Below, piece by piece: positions 6,593-12,190 of a stretch of 16,937 nucleotides of DNA. Source of the stretch: Atribacterota bacterium (GTDB lineage: Bacteria > Atribacterota > Phoenicimicrobiia > Phoenicimicrobiales > Phoenicimicrobiaceae). The stretch is from assembly GCA_030668465.1 (NCBI GenBank), contig DAOUTX010000003.1, forward strand, positions 1 through 16,937. Reading direction: 5' to 3'. The first letter of the stretch is position 1. Each line of letters opens with the position of its first letter. Below the pieces are notes generated by a model. That model was not told the DNA's origin, did not search any database, and saw nothing but the letters and a program-made list of their open reading frames with translations. The position numbers and the translations under genes are program-made.

Positions 6593-6733
6593 TTATCCGG
6601 ATACCGTAAGGCGCTTGCGTCCTTTTAAACGCCTTCGCTTTAATATCACACGACCGGCTTTTGTGCTCATTCTTTGGCGAAATCCATGTACCTTCATTTT
6701 TTTTCTGGTATTTGGTTGATAAGTACGCTTCAT
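6593..6733 (-). CDS. rpmH: 50S ribosomal protein L34
   Basis: This 46-codon gene encodes a protein that starts MKRTYQPNTRKKMKVHGF and continues RQRMSTKAGRVILKRRRLKG, then RKRLTVSG. It is a full-length L34 with the classic KRTYQPN start and arginine/lysine-rich body that binds 23S rRNA. The ATG at 6731-6733 is preceded by GAAGGAGAG at good spacing, and the stop TAA is at 6593-6595. It is the first gene of the leftward rpmH-rnpA-yidD-yidC-jag unit, the standard arrangement beside dnaA. Confidence 0.97.
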   Translation of the reverse strand: MKRTYQPNTRKKMKVHGFRQRMSTKAGRVILKRRRLKGRKRLTVSG

Positions 6734-6786
6734 TTAACTAGCTCTCTCCTTCTTTGTTAAAATGTAGAATTTAAAATTCAATGAAA

Positions 6787-6816
6787 ATTATATCTTTAAT
6801 ACCCTCTAAATGTCAA
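6787..6816 (-). promoter_or_regulatory. Consensus promoter of the rpmH operon
   Basis: On the minus strand TTGACA (6811-6816) is followed after 18 nt by TATAAT (6787-6792). Both hexamers match the sigma-70/sigma-A consensus exactly, with a spacer one base longer than optimal. Transcription would start near 6780, giving an rpmH leader of about 45 nt. A two-mismatch DnaA-box-like word (TTCCCCACA, minus strand, 6820-6828) lies just upstream of the -35. Confidence 0.8.
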
Positions 6817-6941
6817 GCTTGTGGGGAAAGTATTGGGTATATGGCATCGGGTATCGAGTCAAGAAGGAGAAAAAAATACAAAAAAGCAGTATTCTTCTTT
6901 TTACCTAACTACCTCATAAAAATTTAGACTAACGGGAAAAT

Positions 6942-6982
6942 CCCGAAATTGTATTTTCGCTTTTAAAGCCCTCCATTTCGGG
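6942..6982. repeat. 8-bp inverted repeat in the origin region
   Basis: CCCGAAAT (6942-6949) and ATTTCGGG (6975-6982) are perfect inverse complements separated by 25 bp. A smaller CGGGA-AAA-TCCCG hairpin overlaps the left arm at 6933-6945. The palindromes sit among AT-rich DNA between the rpmH promoter and the DnaA box; a role in protein binding or termination is possible but unproven. Confidence 0.4.
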
Positions 6983-7034
6983 TAGATGTTTAAACTTTGT
7001 TTTTCGGCTATTTTCCCACTCCCGGTTACTGCAG

Positions 7035-7068
7035 AAAAATATTTTTGCTTAATAAAAATATTTTTGCT
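7035..7068. repeat. Duplicated AT-rich 15-mer, candidate unwinding element
   Basis: AAAAATATTTTTGCT occurs at 7035-7049 and 7054-7068, a 19-bp period. Each copy contains the self-complementary core AAAAATATTTTT. The pair lies 36 bp left of the perfect DnaA box at 7104-7112. Such AT-rich repeats beside DnaA boxes are typical of duplex-unwinding elements, but nothing in the sequence proves strand opening here. Confidence 0.5.
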
Positions 7069-7103
7069 ATTATAAGTACAAAATAAATTGCATTTTTTCT
7101 AAT

Positions 7104-7135
7104 TTATCCACAGATGTTAATAAACTGTTAATAAC
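7104..7135 (+). promoter_or_regulatory. Perfect DnaA box with TGTTAATAA repeats
   Basis: TTATCCACA at 7104-7112 is the exact high-affinity DnaA box. It is followed by TGTTAATAAA (7115-7124) and TGTTAATAAC (7126-7135), direct repeats with an 11-bp period. The same TTAATAAC word returns at 8771-8778 and 8803-8810 in the dnaA-dnaN gap, linking the two halves of the candidate origin. Confidence 0.65.
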
Positions 7136-7241
7136 TTCTTTAAGTCCTTTACTTTTAGCTGTTTAGCAATCTATAAATAAAGTATTAAAGTTTATTTTTT
7201 TAAGGAAAATGTTAAAATTTAATAAAAAAACTCTCCCGGGG

Positions 7242-7250
7242 TTTTCCACA
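7242..7250 (+). promoter_or_regulatory. DnaA box (TTTTCCACA)
   Basis: TTTTCCACA matches TTWTNCACA and differs from the perfect box at one position. It lies about 155 bp upstream of the dnaA start and might also serve autoregulation of dnaA, as is common in bacteria. Confidence 0.5.
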
Positions 7251-7399
7251 GCCAGCTGTTAACTTTGGGGAAAATTCATAAAACCCTCATAGCTTATAGG
7301 TTTTCGTAAATGGTTTATAGTTTGCTAACCCTTTTTCACTCTATAAAACTTTTATAATCAGGTTCGGATAAAAAAATATTTAATTGTGCGGGAAGGTGT

Positions 7400-8767
7400 A
7401 TGTATATGGAGTTTGCAGAGACTGAAGAACTGTGGAATAAAATTTTGGAAACAATTAAAGGAGAATTGAGCCCCCAGGCTTATAATAGCTGGTTCAGCCA
7501 AACAAAAGTTGTAAAATTCGGTGAAAACGAGTTGATAATTTCTGCTCCCGGAGACTTTTGTAAAGACTGGTTAGAAAAACATTATACTGACTTTATTAAA
7601 AACATTCTTAAAGGAGCTCTTGGCTCAGATGATAATTTAAAAATAGAGTTTAGAACGGTTAATCAAAAATTTTCCACTCCTTCCCGGCCTGCCCCTAAAA
7701 AGAAAACTAAAAAAGAAGATACTTTTTTTAAAAATACCAGCCCTCTTTTAAATCCAAAATATACTTTCGATGATTTTGTGGTGGGCAATAGCAACCGCTT
7801 TGCCCACGCTGCCTGTCTTGCGGTAGCCCAGTCTCCGGCAAAAGCCTATAACCCGCTTTTTATATACGGAGGAGTGGGTCTGGGTAAAACTCATTTAATA
7901 CAAGCTATCGCTACTCATATTATGCAACATAGCGGTAAAACTAAAATTGAGGCTTTATATATATCATCAGAAAAATTTACCAATGAGTTAATTAATTCTA
8001 TAAAAGATGGTTCTACCGCTGCCTTTCGCGAAAAATACCGCAGTGTCGACGTGCTATTAATTGATGATATACAGTTTTTGGCCGGGAAGGAGAGGACCCA
8101 GGAAGAATTTTTTCACACCTTTAATACTTTGTATGAGTCTAGTAGGCAGATAGTGATTACCAGTGACCGGCCGCCAAAAGATATCACCACTTTAGAAGAA
8201 CGGTTAATATCTCGTTTTGAATGGGGCTTAACAACTGACGTCCAAGAACCTGACTATGAAACCCGCATTGCTATTTTAAGAAAAAAAGCCCAGTCGGAAA
8301 ATTTAAGCGTGCCTAATGAAGTAATCGACTTTATCGCTGAGAAAATTCCTTCTAATATTAGGCAATTAGAAGGAGCCTTAACTAAACTAACCGCTTATTC
8401 TACTTTAACTAAAAAGGAATTGTCTATTTTTTTAGCTCAAAATATACTAAAAGACATTATCCCTTTAGAAAATAAAAAAATTTCTGTTGATCAGATTCAA
8501 AAAGCGGTAACAGATTACTACACTATTAAAGTTACTTCTTTATTGTCTAAAAAAAGGACCAAGGATATTGTTCTGGCCAGACAGGTTGCTATTTATCTCT
8601 CCCGAGAATTAACCGACCTATCTCTAGCTTCGATAGGGGAAGTTTTTGGTAGAAGAGACCACACCACTATTATTCATTCTTACACTAAAATTAAAAATAA
8701 AATTGAAAATGACAAGAGTTTCAAAGGTATTATAAAAAATTTAATTTTATCTATTCAAAATAGTTGA
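7400..8767 (+). CDS. dnaA: Chromosomal replication initiator protein DnaA
   Basis: DnaA binds DnaA boxes at oriC and, in its ATP form, opens the duplex and helps load the replicative helicase. The 455-residue product has domain I (about 1-85, LWNKILETIKGELSPQAYNSWF), a short Lys/Pro-rich linker (about 90-115), and an AAA+ domain. The AAA+ landmarks are Walker A GGVGLGKT (157-164), Walker B LLIDDIQF (219-226) and the SRFEWGL arginine-finger region (271-277). The C-terminal helix-turn-helix domain IV carries the DnaA signature GRRDHTTIIHSY (417-428). ATG 7400 is used here, but ATG 7406, two codons on, is better spaced from GGAAGG (7391-7396) and is an equally good start (MEFAETEE). It is the first gene of the rightward arm, with DnaA boxes on both sides. 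Confidence 0.97.
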   Translation: MYMEFAETEELWNKILETIKGELSPQAYNSWFSQTKVVKFGENELIISAPGDFCKDWLEKHYTDFIKNILKGALGSDDNLKIEFRTVNQKFSTPSRPAPKKKTKKEDTFFKNTSPLLNPKYTFDDFVVGNSNRFAHAACLAVAQSPAKAYNPLFIYGGVGLGKTHLIQAIATHIMQHSGKTKIEALYISSEKFTNELINSIKDGSTAAFREKYRSVDVLLIDDIQFLAGKERTQEEFFHTFNTLYESSRQIVITSDRPPKDITTLEERLISRFEWGLTTDVQEPDYETRIAILRKKAQSENLSVPNEVIDFIAEKIPSNIRQLEGALTKLTAYSTLTKKELSIFLAQNILKDIIPLENKKISVDQIQKAVTDYYTIKVTSLLSKKRTKDIVLARQVAIYLSRELTDLSLASIGEVFGRRDHTTIIHSYTKIKNKIENDKSFKGIIKNLILSIQNS

Positions 8768-8850
8768 TTGTTAATAACCTTTAAATAACCTGTTTAAAGT
8801 TTTTAATAACTGGTTAAATTTTTAATAATAAAAATAAAAAGTGGGGAATA

Positions 8851-8889
8851 TGTGGGTAAATAGAAAGTTTATCCTTAATTTTATCCACA
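8851..8889. promoter_or_regulatory. DnaA boxes in the dnaA-dnaN gap
   Basis: A perfect TTATCCACA lies on the plus strand at 8881-8889. TTACCCACA lies on the minus strand at 8851-8859 and has one mismatch. The two face each other. The right-hand box extends into a perfect 6-bp palindrome with GGATAA (8890-8895). Confidence 0.6.
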
Positions 8890-8944
8890 GGATAATTATA
8901 ATAAAATATGGGGTTTTATTTTTCTTTCCCCAATTTTAACAGTA

Positions 8945-8962
8945 TTATTACTAATATTACTA
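8945..8962 (+). promoter_or_regulatory. Candidate DnaA-trio element
   Basis: Read in threes from 8945 the plus strand is TTA TTA CTA ATA TTA CTA. On the opposite strand read 3' to 5' five of six are AAT or GAT, the DnaA-trio pattern through which DnaA engages single strands in Bacillus. It lies between dnaA and dnaN, the same place as in Bacillus, and is followed by AT-rich DNA. The nearest good DnaA box ends 55 bp upstream, farther than in the known example, which lowers confidence. Confidence 0.4.
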
Positions 8963-9001
8963 TATCTTTATTTAATTATCTAAGATAAAAGGAGTAGAAA
9001 C

Positions 9002-10165
9002 ATGAAAATTATTTGTTCTCAAGAAAGTTTATCACACGGTATTCAAACAGTTCAAAAGGGAATATCTAACAGAATTGGATTACCTATCTATAACGGAATA
9101 CTTTTTGAAGCGAATGAAGATAATAAAGTACATCTATTTGCTACTGATTTAGAAATTGGGATAGATTGTTATATCCCGGCCCAGGTTATTAAAACCGGAT
9201 CTACGGTTATTCCCAGCAGAATAATAAGTGAACTAATTAAAAAATTTCCTGAAGGGAAAATAGAAATAGAGTGTTTAGACGGTAATATTACCACTGTTAA
9301 AGAAAATAATTCTAACTATAAAATATTAGGTTTTTCCGCAGAAGAATTTTCTAATTTTCCGGAAATAAAAATAAAAGCCAAAACCAAACTGAACCAAAAA
9401 TTATTTAAAGAAGCTATTCAACAAATTATATTTGCTACATCGCGTGACGAAAATAGAACTTTTTTAAATGGAGCTCTATTTAAGATAAAAGATAATAAAA
9501 TAGAAATAATTACCACCGACAGTCATAGATTATCTCTTAAAAACATTGAACCGATAGAAATAAAAAGCCTTTTAGCTGAAGGGGTAGAAGTTATTATTCC
9601 TTACCGGGCCCTTTCAGAATTGTCCAGACTCCTTTTAGATAATAAGGAAGTATTTACCGAAATCAGAATTGGAGAAAAACAAATTCTGTTTATTTTATTT
9701 CCCGACGGTCAAAAGAACAGTATAAGAATATATTCCCGATTAATAGAAGGCCAATTTCCTGATTACCACCAAATTGTTCCAAATTCCTTTAAAACTGAAA
9801 TAAAAGTGAATACCGAGGAGTTTAAGGGTAAAATGGAAAGAATTTCTCTTTTTGTAAGGGAAGACTTAAATACGGTAAAGATAGAAGCCGCCAATAAAAA
9901 AGATAGCCAAAAAGAGGAAAGATGCGAAATAATTTTAAACGCGGAGAACCCAAGCACCGGAGAAGCTTCTGAGAAGATTTCCTGTTTAAAAAAAGGAGAA
10001 GACATTACTATAACCTTCAACACTAATTATATTTTAGATGTACTGAAGGTAATAAAAAAAGAAAACACTATAATAAAATTGAACGACCCGCTCAATCCGG
10101 TAATTATTACGCCAGACAAAGACAAAGGCTATACTTATATTTTAATGCCAGTAAGGACAGATTAA
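9002..10165 (+). CDS. dnaN: DNA polymerase III beta sliding clamp
   Basis: DnaN is the homodimeric ring that tethers DNA polymerase III and other enzymes to DNA. The 387-residue product spans the three clamp folds. The N-terminal region reads LPIYNGILFEANEDNKVHLFATDLEIGI, a central stretch reads DSHRLSLKNIE, and the chain ends YTYILMPVRTD, close to the family's YTYLIMPMRL ending. It is slightly long because of a polar insert at residues 298-307 (NKKDSQKEER) in the third domain. Start ATG 9002 has AAAAGGAG about 7 nt upstream. It follows dnaA by 234 bp of candidate origin DNA and precedes recF by 404 bp. The TAA stop is embedded in the dispersed word TTAATTAGTCGTT. Confidence 0.96.
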   Translation: MKIICSQESLSHGIQTVQKGISNRIGLPIYNGILFEANEDNKVHLFATDLEIGIDCYIPAQVIKTGSTVIPSRIISELIKKFPEGKIEIECLDGNITTVKENNSNYKILGFSAEEFSNFPEIKIKAKTKLNQKLFKEAIQQIIFATSRDENRTFLNGALFKIKDNKIEIITTDSHRLSLKNIEPIEIKSLLAEGVEVIIPYRALSELSRLLLDNKEVFTEIRIGEKQILFILFPDGQKNSIRIYSRLIEGQFPDYHQIVPNSFKTEIKVNTEEFKGKMERISLFVREDLNTVKIEAANKKDSQKEERCEIILNAENPSTGEASEKISCLKKGEDITITFNTNYILDVLKVIKKENTIIKLNDPLNPVIITPDKDKGYTYILMPVRTD

Positions 10166-10296
10166 TTAGTCGTTGGTGAATAAACTTAGCGTGGGGCGTT
10201 TAGCACACAGTCTTATGATTAATAAAATTTATCCTAACCTTTTTTCGTATCGCGTATTACGTACCGAGAAGCACGTTAATAAAATAAGATTCAGGC

Positions 10297-10324
10297 ATAG
10301 GGGCACAACTTATTGTGCCCCTAT
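10297..10324. repeat. Perfect 12-bp hairpin of the GGGGC repeat family
   Basis: ATAGGGGCACAA (10297-10308) and TTGTGCCCCTAT (10313-10324) pair perfectly around a CTTA loop. The TAGGGGC head is shared with the bipartite repeats, while the inner arm CACAA/TTGTG is unlike theirs yet fully complementary. It could act as a transcription barrier after dnaN, but no T tract follows on either strand. Confidence 0.65.
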
Positions 10325-10402
10325 CTAATACTACTTACCCTTTATCTCTTGTGAACATGTGGTATTACGCCCCTACTGTTCCTTCTTTGATAATTATCTT
10401 TT

Positions 10403-10447
10403 GTAGGGGGCGGATTTATCCGCCCCGGGTTATTTGGGAGTTTTTTA
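10403..10447. repeat. Bipartite palindromic repeat, copy D (first half and linker)
   Basis: GTAGGGGGCGGAT, TT and ATCCGCCCC form a perfect 9-bp inverted repeat (10407-10415 with 10418-10426). GGGTTATTTGGGAGTTTTTT follows, matching the linker of copy B. The second palindrome seen in copies A and B is not present; other repeated words replace it from about 10448. Confidence 0.65.
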
Positions 10448-10569
10448 ACAAACTAACTATATAACCAAATATATGTGCTCTACGCTAGCTCTCTCCACAC
10501 TATACAATATTTCTTCTTTGCGATATACTATAAGTAATATATAAAAATACAGAAGAGGAAGAAAAAAAA

Positions 10570-11709
10570 TTGTATTTTAAAAAGGTGAGGCTGAAAAACT
10601 ATAGAAACTTTTCCAACCTATCTATTAACCTTGATTCCAATCTTAATATTTTTATTGGAAATAACGCCCAGGGCAAGACTAACTTATTAGAAGGATTAAA
10701 CTTAATAATTAAAGGAAGCTCTTATAGAACAAAAGAGGACAAGGAAGCAATTAAGTGGAACAGCGAAAAAGCCTATCTATTTGGAGAAATAAACAAAGAT
10801 GGCGAAAACATTCAAATAGCCTTAGCCTTAGAAAGGAAGTCAGAGGACTTTTATAAAAATAAACCGATCAAAATAATAAAAATAAACCAAAACATTCAAA
10901 AAAAAGCTGCTTTGAACAAAGAGTTTAAAGGGGTGGTGTTTTCTCCCGAGCACCTGCAAATAATAAAAGGCGCCCCTTCTTTAAGAAGAAAATTTTTAGA
11001 TGAGCAGATATCCCAAATTTACCCTCTATATTATAAATATCTTTTAGAATATTATAGAATTTTAGGACACCGCAACAATATATTAAAGAAAGAAATTAAT
11101 CAAAAAAAGAAGAAAGAAAAACTTCTTATGTGGGATCCCCGGCTGATAGACAGGGGATCTTTTTTAATTTTAACCAGAATTAAATTTATAAAAAAGATAA
11201 ACCGCTTGGCCTATAAACTTCATCAAAAAATTACCAAAGAAAAAGAAAATATAAAGCTAACCCACCAAAGCAATATATTAAAAAATCAAGAAGAAAACAT
11301 TTCTTCGATAAACAAAGAATTTAAAGATAAATTGGAAGAACACAGAGAGAAAGAGATAGAACAAAGAACCACCTTACTCGGCCCTCACCGAGATGATTTT
11401 TCAGTATATATCAACGGATTTAATATTGCCTCTTACGGCTCACAAGGCCAGCAACGAACAGCCGTTTTATCTCTGAAATTATCCGAACTAGAACTAATTA
11501 AAGAAAAAGAGGGCATCTATCCTATACTTTTTTTAGATGATGTTATGTCAGAATTAGACGAAGACAGAAGACATTTCTTATTAGGATTAATTATTGATAA
11601 AAAAGTCCAGGCTTTTATTACCAGTATAAATCTGGATTATTTTAATAGTAATATCAAAGAAAAAAGCATGATATTTAAAATAGAAGAGGGGAAGGTAACC
11701 AATCCATGA
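10570..11709 (+). CDS. recF: DNA replication and repair protein RecF
   Basis: RecF is an SMC-like ABC-type ATPase that binds gapped DNA and with RecO and RecR helps load RecA. The 379-residue product has the family N-terminus VRLKNYRNFSNL and Walker A GNNAQGKT (30-37). It has a central helical region rich in Lys/Glu (about 165-265), the ABC signature region YGSQGQQRTAVLSLKLSE (from residue 289) and Walker B PILFLDDVMSELD (from residue 318). Length is normal. The start is TTG at 10570-10572, with AGAGGAAG about 9-11 nt upstream; no nearby ATG would preserve the N-terminal strand. Its stop overlaps the start of the next gene in ATGA (11706-11709), so the two are translationally coupled. Confidence 0.96.
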   Translation: MYFKKVRLKNYRNFSNLSINLDSNLNIFIGNNAQGKTNLLEGLNLIIKGSSYRTKEDKEAIKWNSEKAYLFGEINKDGENIQIALALERKSEDFYKNKPIKIIKINQNIQKKAALNKEFKGVVFSPEHLQIIKGAPSLRRKFLDEQISQIYPLYYKYLLEYYRILGHRNNILKKEINQKKKKEKLLMWDPRLIDRGSFLILTRIKFIKKINRLAYKLHQKITKEKENIKLTHQSNILKNQEENISSINKEFKDKLEEHREKEIEQRTTLLGPHRDDFSVYINGFNIASYGSQGQQRTAVLSLKLSELELIKEKEGIYPILFLDDVMSELDEDRRHFLLGLIIDKKVQAFITSINLDYFNSNIKEKSMIFKIEEGKVTNP

Positions 11710-12014
11710 AAAAGAAAGAAATAATTCCCCTTAAGCAGGCCCTGGAAGAATTTTTTAAAGAGAAAAAATGGAGCAAAAAGATAAAAGGGTATCAAATAAT
11801 TAGTAATTGGGAGAATCTGGCAGGCAAGGAGATATCCCAATCTTCCCAGCCAATCAAATTACAGGACAAGTGCCTTTTTTTGGCTGTAAAAAGCAATGTT
11901 TGGGCCAATGAACTAAATTTAAGAAAAGGAGAGCTTATTGAAAAAATCAACCGGGAAGCGGGGGAAAAAATAATTTCTAACATCCTGTTTAAGATCCGAA
12001 GGTCTCAGTTTTAA
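11706..12014 (+). CDS. dciA: DUF721 protein, DciA-type helicase-associated factor
   Basis: The 102-residue product matches the DUF721 family by its pattern: a basic N-terminus, NWENLAGKEISQSSQPIKLQDKCLFLAVKSNVWANELNLRK (about 34-74) with tryptophans W35 and W66, and a short C-terminal helix. In bacteria without DnaC/DnaI loaders, DciA members of this family help load the replicative helicase DnaB; function here is inferred from family and position. The ATG overlaps the recF stop by 4 nt. A DUF721 gene between recF and gyrB is common in many phyla. The symbol is assigned by family similarity only. Confidence 0.85.
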   Translation: MKKKEIIPLKQALEEFFKEKKWSKKIKGYQIISNWENLAGKEISQSSQPIKLQDKCLFLAVKSNVWANELNLRKGELIEKINREAGEKIISNILFKIRRSQF

Positions 12015-12060
12015 GACGGATAAACAGGGATTTAAGGGATACTAAAGAGGGGGGCGAATT

Positions 12061-12089
12061 TTGACAGAAGCGCCATAATATAGTAAAAT
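12061..12089 (+). promoter_or_regulatory. Promoter of gyrB-gyrA
   Basis: TTGACA (12061-12066), a 17-nt spacer and TAAAAT (12084-12089) form a near-perfect sigma-70-type promoter. Transcription would begin near 12096, giving a leader of about 95 nt with a hairpin before gyrB. The same TTGACA-17-TAAAAT combination recurs after gyrA. The -35 abuts GGGGGGCGAATTT (12048-12060), which resembles the first arm of the bipartite repeats. Confidence 0.75.
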
Positions 12090-12142
12090 TAATAAGGTTT
12101 TTAAAATAATAAATTGAATCTTCACAACAAATTATAAAATAA

Positions 12143-12167
12143 AAACCGTAGCGACAAGCTGCGGTTT
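12143..12167 (+). promoter_or_regulatory. Hairpin in the gyrB leader, possible attenuator
   Basis: AAACCGTAGC (12143-12152) pairs with GCTGCGGTTT (12158-12167) around a GACAA loop: ten pairs with one G-U wobble. CATTTTGATAGG follows. The stem ends 9 nt before the AGGAG ribosome site of gyrB (12177-12181) and lies downstream of the gyrB promoter. It could be a leaky terminator or a translation-affecting structure, or it could end recF-dciA read-through transcripts. Confidence 0.55.
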
Positions 12168-12190
12168 CATTTTGATAGGAGTTTGTGCTA

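Larger units (their letters stand above)
6734..7399. other. oriC: rpmH-dnaA intergenic region, candidate oriC left part
   Basis: This 666-bp noncoding region separates the leftward rpmH operon from rightward dnaA, the usual oriC location. It contains the rpmH promoter, an inverted repeat at 6942-6982, a duplicated AT-rich palindrome (7035-7068), a perfect DnaA box with adjoining TGTTAATAA repeats (7104-7135), a near-consensus box (7242-7250) and a possible -10 TATAAT for dnaA at 7353-7358 without a recognisable -35. Only two good boxes are present, fewer than in a Bacillus-type origin, so the origin may be spread over neighbouring gaps. Confidence 0.65.
8768..9001. other. oriC: dnaA-dnaN intergenic region, candidate oriC right part
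   Basis: This 234-bp gap starts with repeated TTAATAAC words (8771-8778, 8803-8810). It then has TTACCCACA on the minus strand (8851-8859, one mismatch to the DnaA box) and the perfect box TTATCCACA (8881-8889). That box is part of a TTATCC-ACA-GGATAA palindrome (8881-8895). A TGGGG...CCCCA inverted repeat, phased triplets (8945-8962) and an AT-rich run follow. The order box, G/C tract, triplets, AT-rich DNA resembles the dnaA-dnaN unwinding region of Bacillus subtilis. Confidence 0.6.
10166..10569. other. dnaN-recF intergenic region filled with repeats
   Basis: No gene is seen in this 404-bp gap. It holds the dispersed word TTAATTAGTCGTT (10162-10174), then TTAGCGTGGGGCG, a GTATCGCGTATTACGTACCGAG stretch of the GATACGA family (10246-10267) and a perfect hairpin (10297-10324). 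A lone half-palindrome TACGCCCCTAC (10366-10376), bipartite repeat copy D (10403-10447), ACAAACTAACTATATAACC words and GATATACTATAAG (10522-10534) follow. No convincing recF promoter was found. Confidence 0.55.

Noticed and set aside
6820..6828. TTCCCCACA on the minus strand near the rpmH promoter as a DnaA box
   Set aside because: It has two mismatches to the consensus, including the central A/T pair, so it was not counted as a box.
7353..7358. TATAAT as the dnaA promoter -10
   Set aside because: No -35 hexamer lies at a suitable distance; it is mentioned only as a possibility within the origin region.
382..10447. CRISPR array from the repeated intergenic elements
   Set aside because: Copies are kilobases apart, diverged and palindromic, without regular spacers or cas genes.
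10518..10545. TTGCGA-16-TATAAA as a recF promoter
   Set aside because: The implied start would fall about at the recF ribosome site, leaving no usable leader.
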